Below are positions 1 to 6,945 of a stretch of 10,965 nt of DNA, in pieces (position 1 is the stretch's first letter; the number at the start of each line of letters is the position of its first letter). This DNA comes from Clostridia bacterium (GTDB lineage: Bacteria; Bacillota; Clostridia; Lachnospirales; Cellulosilyticaceae), in assembly GCA_029256345.1 (NCBI GenBank), contig JAQSYC010000051.1, positions 1-10,965 of the forward strand, in the 5' to 3' direction. The notes below the pieces were generated by a model that saw only the letters and a program-made list of their open reading frames with translations, did no database searches and was not told the DNA's origin. A program made the translations under genes and the position numbers.

Positions 1-903
1 GGTCTCAGCCGCTGTTTCCCCCATAAACTCTGTATATACTTTGACGGTGGTAAGTGCTGGGGTCAAAAACTTTGAGGTATAAATATCATCAAAACCAATT
101 ATACTAAGATCACGTCCAATACATAAACCCTTTTCTGTAACAGCTTTATAGGCCCCTATAGCCATAGGGTCACTTGCAATAAAAAATGCTGTAGGCTTAT
201 CTTCCTTTTGAAGTGCTTCTTTCATCAATCTATAGCCATCTTCCGGTGCAAAGCTCCCTTTTGATATCAAAGCTTCACTGAAAAGCCCCCGCTCTTTCAT
301 AAAGTCCTTATAGGCTTCTTCCCTATAATCCTTAATAACGTCTTTTTTATCATTGATATATTCTGTGCCGCCTATATACCCAATGCCCCTATGCCCTAAC
401 TGATACAGATGCTCGAGCGCTGCCTGTGCACCATTTTTATAATCCGTCACCACACTGTCATACTTCATCTCATCTGGTGATGAATCCACAAATACAATAG
501 GCTTTGCCCCTTTGCTAAGACGTTTGATATCCTGCACCCCAAACTTCCCAATGGCTATGAGCCCCTCTATCTCACCAGAAACATACGGCATATCCTCAAG
601 GGTCACATTCCTAAAATTTATCCCTTCTCTGTTGCATTTTTTTTCAGCCGCTATTCTAATAGATAAGAAATAGGGATCTTTTAATTCCTCAGTTTCTGTA
701 TACCACTGGGTAATGCCTATATTGAGTTTTTTACCCTTGTTTTTTCTCTGACTTATCGTTATATATTGGAGCTGCTCTGCTATTTCAAAAATACGTTTTC
801 GGGTTTCTACTGATACATTGAGGGTTTCATCAAAGTTCAAAACCCTCGAAACAGTCGCAATAGATACCTCCGCTTTTTCTGCAACTTCTTTAATCGTCGC
901 CAC
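1..903 (-). CDS. LacI/GalR-family transcriptional repressor, 3' end cut by window edge
   Basis: DNA-binding repressor that probably controls the divergent galactose operon; the sugar effector is inferred from context. I read 301 codons on the minus strand, starting at a GTG (901-903) followed by ATIKEVAEKAEVSIATVSRV. Residues 4-23 are the classic LacI helix-turn-helix and VSIATVSRVLN is the recognition-helix signature. From about residue 60 a periplasmic-binding-protein-like sensor domain follows, including GHRGIGYIGG and AFFIASDPMAIGAYKAV, and the last visible residues are MGETAAET. Family members are about 330-340 aa, so roughly 30-40 C-terminal residues lie outside the window. The start is uncertain: GTG at 903 has GGGTGAGG only 2 nt upstream, and an in-frame GTG at 915 is possible. 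No frameshift or internal stop is seen in the visible part. Orientation and shared operators point to a GalR-like role with autoregulation. Confidence 0.93.
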   Translation of the reverse strand, partial: MATIKEVAEKAEVSIATVSRVLNFDETLNVSVETRKRIFEIAEQLQYITISQRKNKGKKLNIGITQWYTETEELKDPYFLSIRIAAEKKCNREGINFRNVTLEDMPYVSGEIEGLIAIGKFGVQDIKRLSKGAKPIVFVDSSPDEMKYDSVVTDYKNGAQAALEHLYQLGHRGIGYIGGTEYINDKKDVIKDYREEAYKDFMKERGLFSEALISKGSFAPEDGYRLMKEALQKEDKPTAFFIASDPMAIGAYKAVTEKGLCIGRDLSIIGFDDIYTSKFLTPALTTVKVYTEFMGETAAET

Positions 904-921
904 GACCTCACCCACTCTCTA

Positions 922-934
922 TTTTTACTAAAAT
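922..934. promoter_or_regulatory. Third operator-like site in the repressor leader
   Basis: TTTTTACTAAAAT matches the palindrome found at the galK promoter in 12 of 13 positions when strand is ignored at the centre. It lies about 19 bp before the repressor start codon and 122 bp from the nearest galK-side site, suitable for autorepression or looping. Confidence 0.45.
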
Positions 935-1006
935 TTAACCTCTTTATTAAAAGAATCATCTACCCCTATATTCCTTATATAATATAGGTTTCATCATTTA
1001 TATTCT

Positions 1007-1035
1007 ATTATATATGGTTTTAATAATTCAATCAA
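1007..1035 (-). promoter_or_regulatory. Putative sigma-A promoter of the LacI-family gene
   Basis: On the minus strand TTGATT (1035-1030) and TATAAT (1012-1007) are separated by exactly 17 bp, a good sigma-A arrangement. Transcription would start near 1000 and give a leader of roughly 97 nt, which contains a copy of the putative operator (922-934). Confidence 0.6.
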
Positions 1036-1043
1036 GTTAATAT

Positions 1044-1078
1044 TTTTTAGTAAAAATATTGATTTTTTTTACTAATAT
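1044..1078. promoter_or_regulatory. Twin LacI-type operator-like sites over the galK promoter
   Basis: TTTTTAGTAAAAA (1044-1056) is a 13-bp odd palindrome centred on G1050. TTTTTACTAATAT (1066-1078) is a related copy on the other strand orientation, centred on C1072. The centres are 22 bp apart, about two helical turns, which puts both on one DNA face. Together they also form a larger inverted repeat (TTAGTAAAAA 1047-1056 against TTTTTACTAA 1066-1075). Binding by the adjacent repressor is an inference. Confidence 0.55.
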
Positions 1079-1086
1079 TATATAAT
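1059..1086 (+). promoter_or_regulatory. Putative sigma-A promoter of galKET
   Basis: TTGATT (1059-1064) and a perfect TATAAT (1081-1086) are separated by 16 bp, with predicted initiation near 1092 and a leader of about 32 nt before galK. The -35 box and spacer lie between and under two operator-like motifs (1044-1056 and 1066-1078), so a bound repressor would occlude RNA polymerase. Confidence 0.65.
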
Positions 1087-1123
1087 AAAAATATACTTAT
1101 TAATAATCTTTAGGAGGATGCTT

Positions 1124-2296
1124 ATGGATTTATCAATTTTACAGCAAAAATTTGTTTCAATCTTTGAAAAAGAACCTGAAGCCAGCTTTTTTGCCCCAGG
1201 AAGAGTTAACTTGATCGGAGAACATATTGATTATAATGGCGGACTTGTTTTTCCTTGTGCCATCACACTAGGTACCTATGCTGCTGTCAGCAAACGTGCG
1301 GACCAGCTTTTCAGAGTCTATTCTCTTAATTTTGAAAGCTTAGGTGTCATTGAGTTTTCTTTAGAGGATTTGACTTATAACAAATCTCACAACTGGTGCA
1401 ACTATTTGAAAGGGGTTATTAAATACCTGCTTGAAGCTGGACATTCTATAAATACCGGTCTGGATATTGCTGTATTTGGAAATATCCCTAACGGTTCTGG
1501 TCTTTCTTCCTCTGCCTCCTTAGAGATGCTGATGTGTAAAATATGCAGTACGATGTATGCTTTTTCTTTAGAAAGTATGGAAGCTGCTCTTTTAGGCAAA
1601 AAAGTAGAAAATCATTATATTGGTGTCAACAGCGGTATTATGGATCAGGCAGCCATTGCCTTAGGACAAAAAAATCATGCCCTTTTATTAGACTGTAATA
1701 CTTTAGACTATACGATAATCCCCTTTGAATTAGAGGGTTATAGTATTGTGATTATGAATACTAACAAACGCCGTGAACTGGCCGATTCCAAATACAATGA
1801 GCGCAGAGCCGAGTGTGAAAGTGCTCTTGCAAAGCTTCAACCTGGCTTTGATATAAAGGCACTCTGTGATCTTACAGAAGAGGATTTAGAAAAAGCAGAG
1901 GTGCTTATTCATCATCCTGTTGAATTTAAAAGGGTCAGACATGCCGTTACAGAAAATACCCGTGTCCTTGCAGCTACAAAAGCTCTTCAAGCTAATGATC
2001 TCGTGACATTTGGCAAGCTTTTAAATGCTTCACATATTTCGCTTAAGAGTGACTATGAAGTAACTGGCATCGAATTGGATACTTTGGTTGCAGCGGCTTG
2101 GGAAGAAGAAGGTGCTCTGGGTGCCCGTATGACCGGTGCTGGCTTTGGGGGTTGTGCAATCAGCGTGGTGGCAAATGACAAAACAACATCCTTTATAGAA
2201 AATGTTAACCGTAAATATAAAGACGCCATTGGCTATGAAGCTTCGTTTTACATTGCTTCTATCGGCAATGGTCCCACACAAATTCATTCATTATAG
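1124..2296 (+). CDS. galK: Galactokinase
   Basis: Phosphorylates alpha-D-galactose with ATP to galactose-1-phosphate, the committed step of the Leloir pathway, in the cytoplasm. The 390-aa product is a full-length GHMP kinase: the galactokinase signature GRVNLIGEHIDYNGG is at residues 26-40, the phosphate-binding loop GSGLSSSAS at 124-132, GVNSGIMDQ with the probable catalytic Asp174 at 167-175, and the C-terminal GHMP motif MTGAGFGGC at 336-344. I chose the ATG at 1124, not the in-frame ATG at 1118, because AGGAGG (1112-1117) lies 6 nt before 1124 and abuts 1118. It is the first gene of the galKET operon; its TAG stop overlaps the galE ribosome binding site, with 9 nt between the genes. Transcription probably starts at the operator-flanked promoter near 1092. 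Confidence 0.97.
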   Translation: MDLSILQQKFVSIFEKEPEASFFAPGRVNLIGEHIDYNGGLVFPCAITLGTYAAVSKRADQLFRVYSLNFESLGVIEFSLEDLTYNKSHNWCNYLKGVIKYLLEAGHSINTGLDIAVFGNIPNGSGLSSSASLEMLMCKICSTMYAFSLESMEAALLGKKVENHYIGVNSGIMDQAAIALGQKNHALLLDCNTLDYTIIPFELEGYSIVIMNTNKRRELADSKYNERRAECESALAKLQPGFDIKALCDLTEEDLEKAEVLIHHPVEFKRVRHAVTENTRVLAATKALQANDLVTFGKLLNASHISLKSDYEVTGIELDTLVAAAWEEEGALGARMTGAGFGGCAISVVANDKTTSFIENVNRKYKDAIGYEASFYIASIGNGPTQIHSL

Positions 2297-2305
2297 GAGG
2301 TTCTT

Positions 2306-3298
2306 ATGAAAATACTCGTAGTTGGCGGTGCAGGTTATATTGGTTCTCATGCTGTCAAACAGCTTCTTGAAAAAAATATTGAAGTTGTCGTTATAGACAG
2401 CTTAGAGACAGGCCATCAGGAAAGCATTCCAAATCAGGCTGTTTTTTATCATGTTGATATCCGCAATAAAGAAAAACTCAAAGAAGTTTTTATAAAAGAG
2501 TCCTTTGATGGCGTCATTCATTTTGCTGCTAATTCTTTGGTAGGGGAATCTATGACTAATCCTTTAAAATATTATAATAATAATGTCCACGGTGCACAGG
2601 TTTTATTAGAAGTTATGGTGGAGACAGGGGTTAAATACATCGTCTTTTCTTCTACCGCTGCAACTTATGGAGATATTAAAACAATGCCTATCACAGAAGA
2701 TATGGTAACTAGCCCTACGAATACCTATGGTGAAACCAAGCTGGCTATTGAAAAAATGCTGAAATGGACACATAAAGCCCATGATCTGAATTTTGTTTGC
2801 CTAAGGTACTTTAACGTAGCGGGAGCAGATGCCAGTGCCAAGATTGGTGAAGCCCATACGGTAGAGACACATCTCATTCCGCTTATCTTACAAGTTCCTC
2901 TTGGTCAAAGAGATCATATCAGCGTTTATGGCAATGATTACCCTACCAAAGACGGTACTTGTATCAGAGATTATATTCATGTAACGGATTTAGTAGATGC
3001 TCATCTGCTCGCTCTCAATTATCTGATAGCAGGAGGAAAAAGTGATATTTTTAACCTTGGCAGCAATAGTGGTTACTCTGTATTAGAAATGATTGAAGCC
3101 GCCAGAGAAGTTACTGGTCACGAAATTCCTCTTGTCATAAGTGAAAAGCGTGCAGGAGATCCAGCCCTTCTTGTAGCTTCCTCTGAGAAAGCTCAAAAAG
3201 TATTAAACTGGTCTCCAAAACATACCGATGTCAAGGCAATCATTTCTAGTGCTTGGAACTGGCATAAATCCCACCCTAACGGCTATAAAGGAGACTAA
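2306..3298 (+). CDS. galE: UDP-glucose 4-epimerase
   Basis: Interconverts UDP-galactose and UDP-glucose with bound NAD, regenerating the UDP-glucose used by GalT and supplying UDP-galactose for glycan synthesis. The 330-aa protein is an extended short-chain dehydrogenase of normal GalE length. It has the NAD-binding Rossmann loop GGAGYIGSH at residues 7-15, HFAANSLVGES at about 72-82, FSSTAATYG at 114-122 with Thr117 in the place of the catalytic Ser, and the catalytic pair Tyr141/Lys145 in YGETK. LRYFNVAGAD and GTCIRDYIHVTDLV follow as typical substrate-side motifs. AGGAGG (2295-2300) lies 5 nt before the ATG and overlaps the galK stop, indicating translational coupling. galT begins one base after the stop codon. 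Confidence 0.97.
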   Translation: MKILVVGGAGYIGSHAVKQLLEKNIEVVVIDSLETGHQESIPNQAVFYHVDIRNKEKLKEVFIKESFDGVIHFAANSLVGESMTNPLKYYNNNVHGAQVLLEVMVETGVKYIVFSSTAATYGDIKTMPITEDMVTSPTNTYGETKLAIEKMLKWTHKAHDLNFVCLRYFNVAGADASAKIGEAHTVETHLIPLILQVPLGQRDHISVYGNDYPTKDGTCIRDYIHVTDLVDAHLLALNYLIAGGKSDIFNLGSNSGYSVLEMIEAAREVTGHEIPLVISEKRAGDPALLVASSEKAQKVLNWSPKHTDVKAIISSAWNWHKSHPNGYKGD

Positions 3299-3299
3299 T

Positions 3300-4775
3300 A
3301 TGAACCATTTTTGTGCGCTTGTTGACAGACTAATCGCTGTTTCTATTGAAAATCAAATAACTACTCCAAGAGATACAATCTATGTACGTAATAGAATCCT
3401 CTCTCTTTTAAATGAATCAGAATACGAACGTTCTGAATCTCCTGCGAAGCTCTCTCTTTATGAAACGCTGGATGCACTCAGTACCTTTGCGGTAGAAAAA
3501 GGTCTTATTGAAGACAGCCTTTATGCTAAAGATATTTTCACAAGTAAACTGATGGATATCTTTTTACCTGCTCCTTCTGCTATAGAAGAACATTTCTTTA
3601 CTTCTTATCATAAATCACCTAAACAAGCTACCGATTATTTCTATAATCTTAGCCAAAGCTCTAACTATATCAAGATGAGCCGTATTGCTAAAAATATCAG
3701 CTATAAGCTGCCTTCAAAATACGGCACTATAGACATTACCATTAATCTTTCTAAACCTGAGAAAGACCCTAAGGAAATAGCACTTCTTAAAAGTGCTCCT
3801 CCTAACAAATATCCGTCATGTTTATTATGTATTGAAAACGAAGGCTACGAAGGCACCGTTAAGCTTCCTGACCGTGCAAATCACCGCATGATTTCTCTTA
3901 ATCTTAACGACCGGGAGTGGATGCTTCAGTATTCTCCTTATCTTTATTATAATGAACATTGTATTTTGCTTTCCAAATACCACGAGCCTATGAAGCTTAC
4001 TTTGGACAGTTTTTATAACTTATTAAGTTTTGTTGAGATGTTTCCTCACTATTTTCTGGGTTCAAATGCTGATTTACCTATCGTTGGGGGCTCTATTTTA
4101 TCTCACGAGCATTACCAGGGAGGGCACTATAAGTTTCCTATTCATACAGCCAGCACGCTATGGGAATTTAAACTATCAAAATTCCCCCATATAACCTGCA
4201 AGCTATTAAATTGGCCTCTGTCTACTATTCAGTTAATCGGAGAAAACCTGGAGGAAGTTGCTTTGTGTACAGATTACATTTATTCGCTTTGGAAAGATTA
4301 CTCTGATCCAACCGTTCAAATACTTTCTCACACAGGTGAAACTCCTCATAACACTGTAACGCCTATTGCACAAAAAAGCGATGGTAAGTTTGTTATGAAT
4401 GTGGTTCTTCGTAATAATCGTACCAGTGACGAACATCCTTTAGGTATTTTCCATCCCCATCAGGATGTCCAACATATTAAAAAAGAAAATATTGGACTAA
4501 TAGAGGTGATGGGGCTTGCTATACTGCCCGGCAGACTTTTGGAAGAGATTGAAACCATTAAAGCGTATCTAAAGGGTACTCTAGATAAGGTTGCAGACTA
4601 TCATCAGACCTGGGCTGATCAGCTAAAATCTGAGTACAAACAGACTATGGATTTAGATTTATTCATCCAAAAAGCGCTTGGTGATAAATTTATTAGAGTA
4701 TTAGAGGACGCAGGCGTCTTTAAACTCACTGCTTCTGGACTCGAAGGCTTCAAGCGCTTTATCAGTAAACTGTAG
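3300..4775 (+). CDS. galT: UDP-glucose--hexose-1-phosphate uridylyltransferase, type 2
   Basis: Transfers UMP between UDP-glucose and galactose-1-phosphate, giving UDP-galactose and glucose-1-phosphate. At 491 aa it fits the long Firmicutes-type GalT (type 2), not the roughly 350-aa enterobacterial type. The probable active-site region is SHEHYQGGHY at residues 268-277, with His269/His271 and Gln273 resembling the HPHxQ nucleophile motif of type 1 enzymes; SCLLCIENEGYEG (about 173-185) is a further type 2 hallmark. The ATG at 3300 is preceded by AAAGGAG (3287-3293), 6 nt away, inside the galE 3' end. An upstream in-frame ATG at 3228 would overlap galE by 71 nt without a good binding site and is rejected. 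It is the last gene of the operon, followed by a strong hairpin terminator. Confidence 0.96.
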   Translation: MNHFCALVDRLIAVSIENQITTPRDTIYVRNRILSLLNESEYERSESPAKLSLYETLDALSTFAVEKGLIEDSLYAKDIFTSKLMDIFLPAPSAIEEHFFTSYHKSPKQATDYFYNLSQSSNYIKMSRIAKNISYKLPSKYGTIDITINLSKPEKDPKEIALLKSAPPNKYPSCLLCIENEGYEGTVKLPDRANHRMISLNLNDREWMLQYSPYLYYNEHCILLSKYHEPMKLTLDSFYNLLSFVEMFPHYFLGSNADLPIVGGSILSHEHYQGGHYKFPIHTASTLWEFKLSKFPHITCKLLNWPLSTIQLIGENLEEVALCTDYIYSLWKDYSDPTVQILSHTGETPHNTVTPIAQKSDGKFVMNVVLRNNRTSDEHPLGIFHPHQDVQHIKKENIGLIEVMGLAILPGRLLEEIETIKAYLKGTLDKVADYHQTWADQLKSEYKQTMDLDLFIQKALGDKFIRVLEDAGVFKLTASGLEGFKRFISKL

Positions 4776-4830
4776 ATAAATATACGCTTAACCATTTAGA
4801 TGAGTTTCTCAAACCTGTCTTTATATTGCA

Positions 4831-4884
4831 AAAAAGGACTATTATATCCTGACTTAATGAGTCAGTGGTACAATAGTCCTTTTT
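4831..4884. terminator. Bidirectional two-tier hairpin terminator between galT and uppP
   Basis: The outer arms AAAAAGGACTATT (4831-4843) and AATAGTCCTTTTT (4872-4884) are perfectly complementary. A second hairpin is nested inside: CTGACT (4849-4854) and AGTCAG (4860-4865) around the loop TAATG. The A and T runs give a U-tract on either strand, so it can end galKET from the left and uppP from the right. Confidence 0.88.
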
Positions 4885-4918
4885 ACTGATTTTTATCTGT
4901 TCTTTATGCTCTTAGCAC

Positions 4919-5758
4919 TTAAAGCCTTTCCATAACTCCTATCCCAATAGAGACTAGTCCCACTATCAGTGTATAGATTGCAAAAACTTTGTATTTATCT
5001 GTTTTTACCAGCCATGTCACAGCTTTTATAGAAAGAAAACCTGCCACAGCCGAAACGATAAAGCCAACAATGACTGGCAGCATATCAAAACTTGCCCCCA
5101 TATCCACTGCATCTTTAATCTCTAATAGACAGCCTCCTAAAATAGCGGGTATACCTAAAATAAATGAAAATTTAACAGCAAACTCCTTTGAAAATCCTGC
5201 AATCAATGAACTGCCAATAGTAGAGCCTGAGCGAGATATCCCCGGCAATATGGCAATCCCCTGAAAAATACCAATAAATAAGGCATTGCTATACTTCATC
5301 GCTTTGATATCTTTTTTCCCATGGTCTTGCCTGTCTGCTAGAAAAAGTAAACCTGAGGTATATAAAAAGCATAAACCTAATACAATCATACTCCCTTTTT
5401 GTACCAACCCATCATAAGCTGATTTAAAGGGGATAAGTATCAAAAGAGGCAGTGTTGCTGTGATAAGCATGATAATCATTTTTCTATTCATATTCATATT
5501 TTTCAAAGTGAATTTGAGAGTGAAAAGTTCCCCTAACATCTTCAAGGCTTCTTTAATAAGCTCCCAAATGGTTTCATGAAAGGCTATAAAAACTGCCACT
5601 AAAGTGCCTAAATGTAAAATAGCCATTACAAAAGTGGCACTTTCCGAGGGCATCTCTATAAAATGCTGATAAAGTGCCAGATGGCCTGAACTCGATACGG
5701 GCAAAAACTCTGTAATACCTTGTAAAATACCTTGTATAATTGCTTCCAAAATTGTCAT
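4919..5758 (-). CDS. uppP: Undecaprenyl-diphosphatase (BacA/UppP family)
   Basis: Integral membrane phosphatase that converts undecaprenyl diphosphate to the monophosphate, recycling the lipid carrier for peptidoglycan and other wall polymers; the family is linked to bacitracin resistance. The 279-aa protein is of normal length and strongly hydrophobic, with about eight membrane segments. Both catalytic motifs are intact: QGITEFLPVSSSGH at residues 13-26, with Glu17, and PGISRSGST at 172-180, with Arg176. The ATG at 5758 has AAGGAG (5772-5767) 8 nt upstream. It is monocistronic, convergent to galT across the shared terminator and divergent from the 47-aa gene. No functional link to galactose use is implied beyond adjacency. 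Confidence 0.96.
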   Translation of the reverse strand: MTILEAIIQGILQGITEFLPVSSSGHLALYQHFIEMPSESATFVMAILHLGTLVAVFIAFHETIWELIKEALKMLGELFTLKFTLKNMNMNRKMIIMLITATLPLLILIPFKSAYDGLVQKGSMIVLGLCFLYTSGLLFLADRQDHGKKDIKAMKYSNALFIGIFQGIAILPGISRSGSTIGSSLIAGFSKEFAVKFSFILGIPAILGGCLLEIKDAVDMGASFDMLPVIVGFIVSAVAGFLSIKAVTWLVKTDKYKVFAIYTLIVGLVSIGIGVMERL

Positions 5759-5799
5759 ATGTTCTTCTCCTTATGTAATTCATACACTGTTTCTCACCT

Positions 5800-5805
5800 A
5801 TTATA
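5800..5805 (-). promoter_or_regulatory. Putative -10 element of uppP
   Basis: A perfect TATAAT on the minus strand (5805-5800) predicts initiation near 5793 and a leader of about 35 nt. No good -35 hexamer is found 16-18 bp upstream, so the assignment rests on the -10 alone. Confidence 0.35.
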
Positions 5806-5851
5806 CATCTTTTCCTTTATTTAGGCTACACCTTTCTATCTTTGTATAAAT

Positions 5852-5880
5852 GCATTAAAAACAACTGTTGGGATAAACTA
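5852..5880 (+). promoter_or_regulatory. Possible forespore-type (sigma-F/sigma-G) promoter of the 47-aa gene
   Basis: No sigma-A promoter is evident. GCATT (5852-5856) resembles the -35 element of forespore sigma factors. GGATAAACTA (5871-5880) fits the sigma-F -10 pattern GGnnAnAnTR, with a 14-bp spacer; TAAACTA (5874-5880) fits a sigma-G -10 in 5 of 7 positions at 17 bp. The consensus comes from memory of Bacillus subtilis work. Confidence 0.3.
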
Positions 5881-5906
5881 ATTATAAATCTAAAGGAGGT
5901 GTTGTT

Positions 5907-6050
5907 ATGAAAAACTCTCGAAAAGGTGAAGCGGAACTACAAAGCAAAATAGATCATGCCAAAGAAGCTCTCAATGCAAAAAATGGTTTTAAAGCAAATG
6001 TTGATAGTGCTGTTCAATCTGGCATACAAGCTGTTAAAGCTAAACGATAG
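5907..6050 (+). CDS. Small basic 47-aa protein of unknown family
   Basis: I do not recognise the family. The gene has an excellent ribosome binding site, AAAGGAGG (5892-5899), 7 nt before ATG, and a clean 48-codon frame ending in TAG. The product begins MKNSRKGEAELQSKIDHAKE. It is rich in Ala, Lys and Asn, has 10 Lys/Arg against 5 Asp/Glu, no Cys and no membrane segment or signal peptide. Most of it looks helical and amphipathic, and it ends in a basic GIQAVKAKR tail. It stands alone, divergent from uppP and convergent to the GDT1-family gene. The promoter-like sequence resembles forespore promoters, so a spore-core or nucleic-acid-associated role is conceivable, but that is conjecture. Confidence is for the reading frame being a real gene. 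Confidence 0.7.
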   Translation: MKNSRKGEAELQSKIDHAKEALNAKNGFKANVDSAVQSGIQAVKAKR

Positions 6051-6063
6051 TACACCTATAACT

Positions 6064-6087
6064 GGCTTATTGTTCATTCAATAAGCC
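6064..6087. terminator. Hairpin between the 47-aa gene and the GDT1-family gene
   Basis: GGCTTATTG (6064-6072) and CAATAAGCC (6079-6087) form a perfect 9-bp stem around TTCATT, 13 bp after the 47-aa stop and touching the stop codon of the convergent gene. Neither side has a U-tract, so it may be a weak or factor-dependent terminator or an mRNA-stabilising structure. Confidence 0.5.
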
Positions 6088-6746
6088 TAAAATTGATTGT
6101 CTTTATAGCGGTACCTGTTTAAAGTCCAAATGAACGGGACAGCTATGACTACCATTTCCATCATAATAAATAGCACATCAATTTTATCCCAAAATAATGT
6201 TATCAGTTTAATACTTCCAAATACAAAAAACAAAACAGCTGAAACCATCTTGATAAGTCGCTCTGGTATGTTTTTACCTATCACAGTCCCTATGCCTATA
6301 CCGATGGCACTGATTACAAGCATCGCACTTACTGTCCCAAGTAAAATAATCCATGGATAAGCTGCATCCATAGCCAAAGTAATGGCAGCCAGCTGGGTTT
6401 TATCTCCTAATTCTCCTACAAAAAAGGCAATGGCTACCGTACTTAGCGTACTTCTGTATTTTCTTACCTGCCCTCTCATCTGATCTTCCTCTGCTAAAGA
6501 AGAAAATGCAAAATAGATAAAAGCGAAGCCTGCAATGGCTGAAAGCACTGAAAGAGGCATCATATCCCCCAGTTTTGAACCTACTAATACTGCCAATCCG
6601 TGGTTAAACGCTGCACCAATCACTATCCCTGCCAAAACCAAAATCGGCCTGTATCTTGTAGCAAACATCATAGCCAAAAGCTGTGTTTTGTCACCTAACT
6701 CTGCTACAAATACCAGTAAAAATGCACTCATTAGTTCTGTAATCAT
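6087..6746 (-). CDS. TMEM165/GDT1 (UPF0016) family cation transporter
   Basis: Membrane protein of the UPF0016/GDT1 family; characterised relatives export manganese or exchange Ca/Mn for protons, so a Mn(2+) efflux role is likely but not proven here. The two diagnostic repeats are both present and intact: ELGDKTQ at residues 16-22 and again at 112-118, counting from the start chosen. Each lies in a hydrophobic helix of a two-times-three-helix, inverted-repeat fold, with a short hydrophilic linker (SSLAEEDQMRGQVRKYRS) between the halves. The length of 219 aa is normal. I prefer the ATG at 6746 because AAAAGGAG lies just upstream, although its 2-nt spacing is short. An in-frame ATG at 6779 would add the charged leader MDQTRRKRRNE. 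A minus-strand TATAAT at 6806-6801 is a probable -10. No yybP-ykoY riboswitch, often found before this family, fits in the short leader. Confidence 0.93.
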   Translation of the reverse strand: MITELMSAFLLVFVAELGDKTQLLAMMFATRYRPILVLAGIVIGAAFNHGLAVLVGSKLGDMMPLSVLSAIAGFAFIYFAFSSLAEEDQMRGQVRKYRSTLSTVAIAFFVGELGDKTQLAAITLAMDAAYPWIILLGTVSAMLVISAIGIGIGTVIGKNIPERLIKMVSAVLFFVFGSIKLITLFWDKIDVLFIMMEMVVIAVPFIWTLNRYRYKDNQF

Positions 6747-6800
6747 TTCATTTCTCCTTTTCCGTCTAGTTTGATCCATAGCTTTTCTTACTCTATTCTT

Positions 6801-6806
6801 ATTATA
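6801..6806 (-). promoter_or_regulatory. Putative -10 element of the GDT1-family gene
   Basis: A perfect TATAAT on the minus strand (6806-6801) predicts a start near 6794, leaving about 15 nt before the upstream candidate ATG (6779) or 48 nt before the preferred one (6746). No convincing -35 box is seen; the expected place is an A-run on the minus strand. Confidence 0.4.
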
Positions 6807-6874
6807 AAAATTTAGAATATATGTTTTTTTATTAAATGATTATCCTTCCAATCCATTTTTCTACTCTTTTTAAA

Positions 6875-6905
6875 TGAATAAAATGAATTGTTGCTGTACA
6901 AACTA
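6875..6905 (+). promoter_or_regulatory. Sigma-G-like promoter of the DUF1540 gene
   Basis: TGAATA (6875-6880) and CAAACTA (6899-6905) are separated by 18 bp. The classical B. subtilis sigma-G consensus is TGAATA, 17-18 bp, CATACTA, so this matches 12 of 13 positions. Predicted initiation near 6912 leaves a 34-nt leader. No equally good sigma-A promoter is seen upstream of this gene. Confidence 0.55.
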
Positions 6906-6945
6906 ATCTCGTTAAAAAACTATTTTAATAAAGGAGTGTGCTACT

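Noticed and set aside
1118..1123. Two-residue longer GalK start (ATG at 1118)
   Set aside because: The AGGAGG immediately abuts this ATG, leaving no spacing; the ATG at 1124 is correctly spaced.
1402..1599. Minus-strand 65-aa open frame inside galK
   Set aside because: Antisense shadow of a strongly conserved galactokinase region, with no ribosome binding site of its own.
3228..3299. N-terminal extension of GalT from an upstream in-frame ATG
   Set aside because: It would overlap the conserved galE end by 71 nt and lacks a good binding site; ATG at 3300 has AAAGGAG at the right distance.
5574..5783. Minus-strand 69-aa frame overlapping the uppP start
   Set aside because: It is out of frame with the conserved UppP N-terminus and has Arg/Tyr/Phe-rich shadow composition.
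6747..6945. yybP-ykoY manganese riboswitch before the GDT1-family gene
   Set aside because: I searched for the conserved motifs on the minus strand and saw none; the probable leader is too short.
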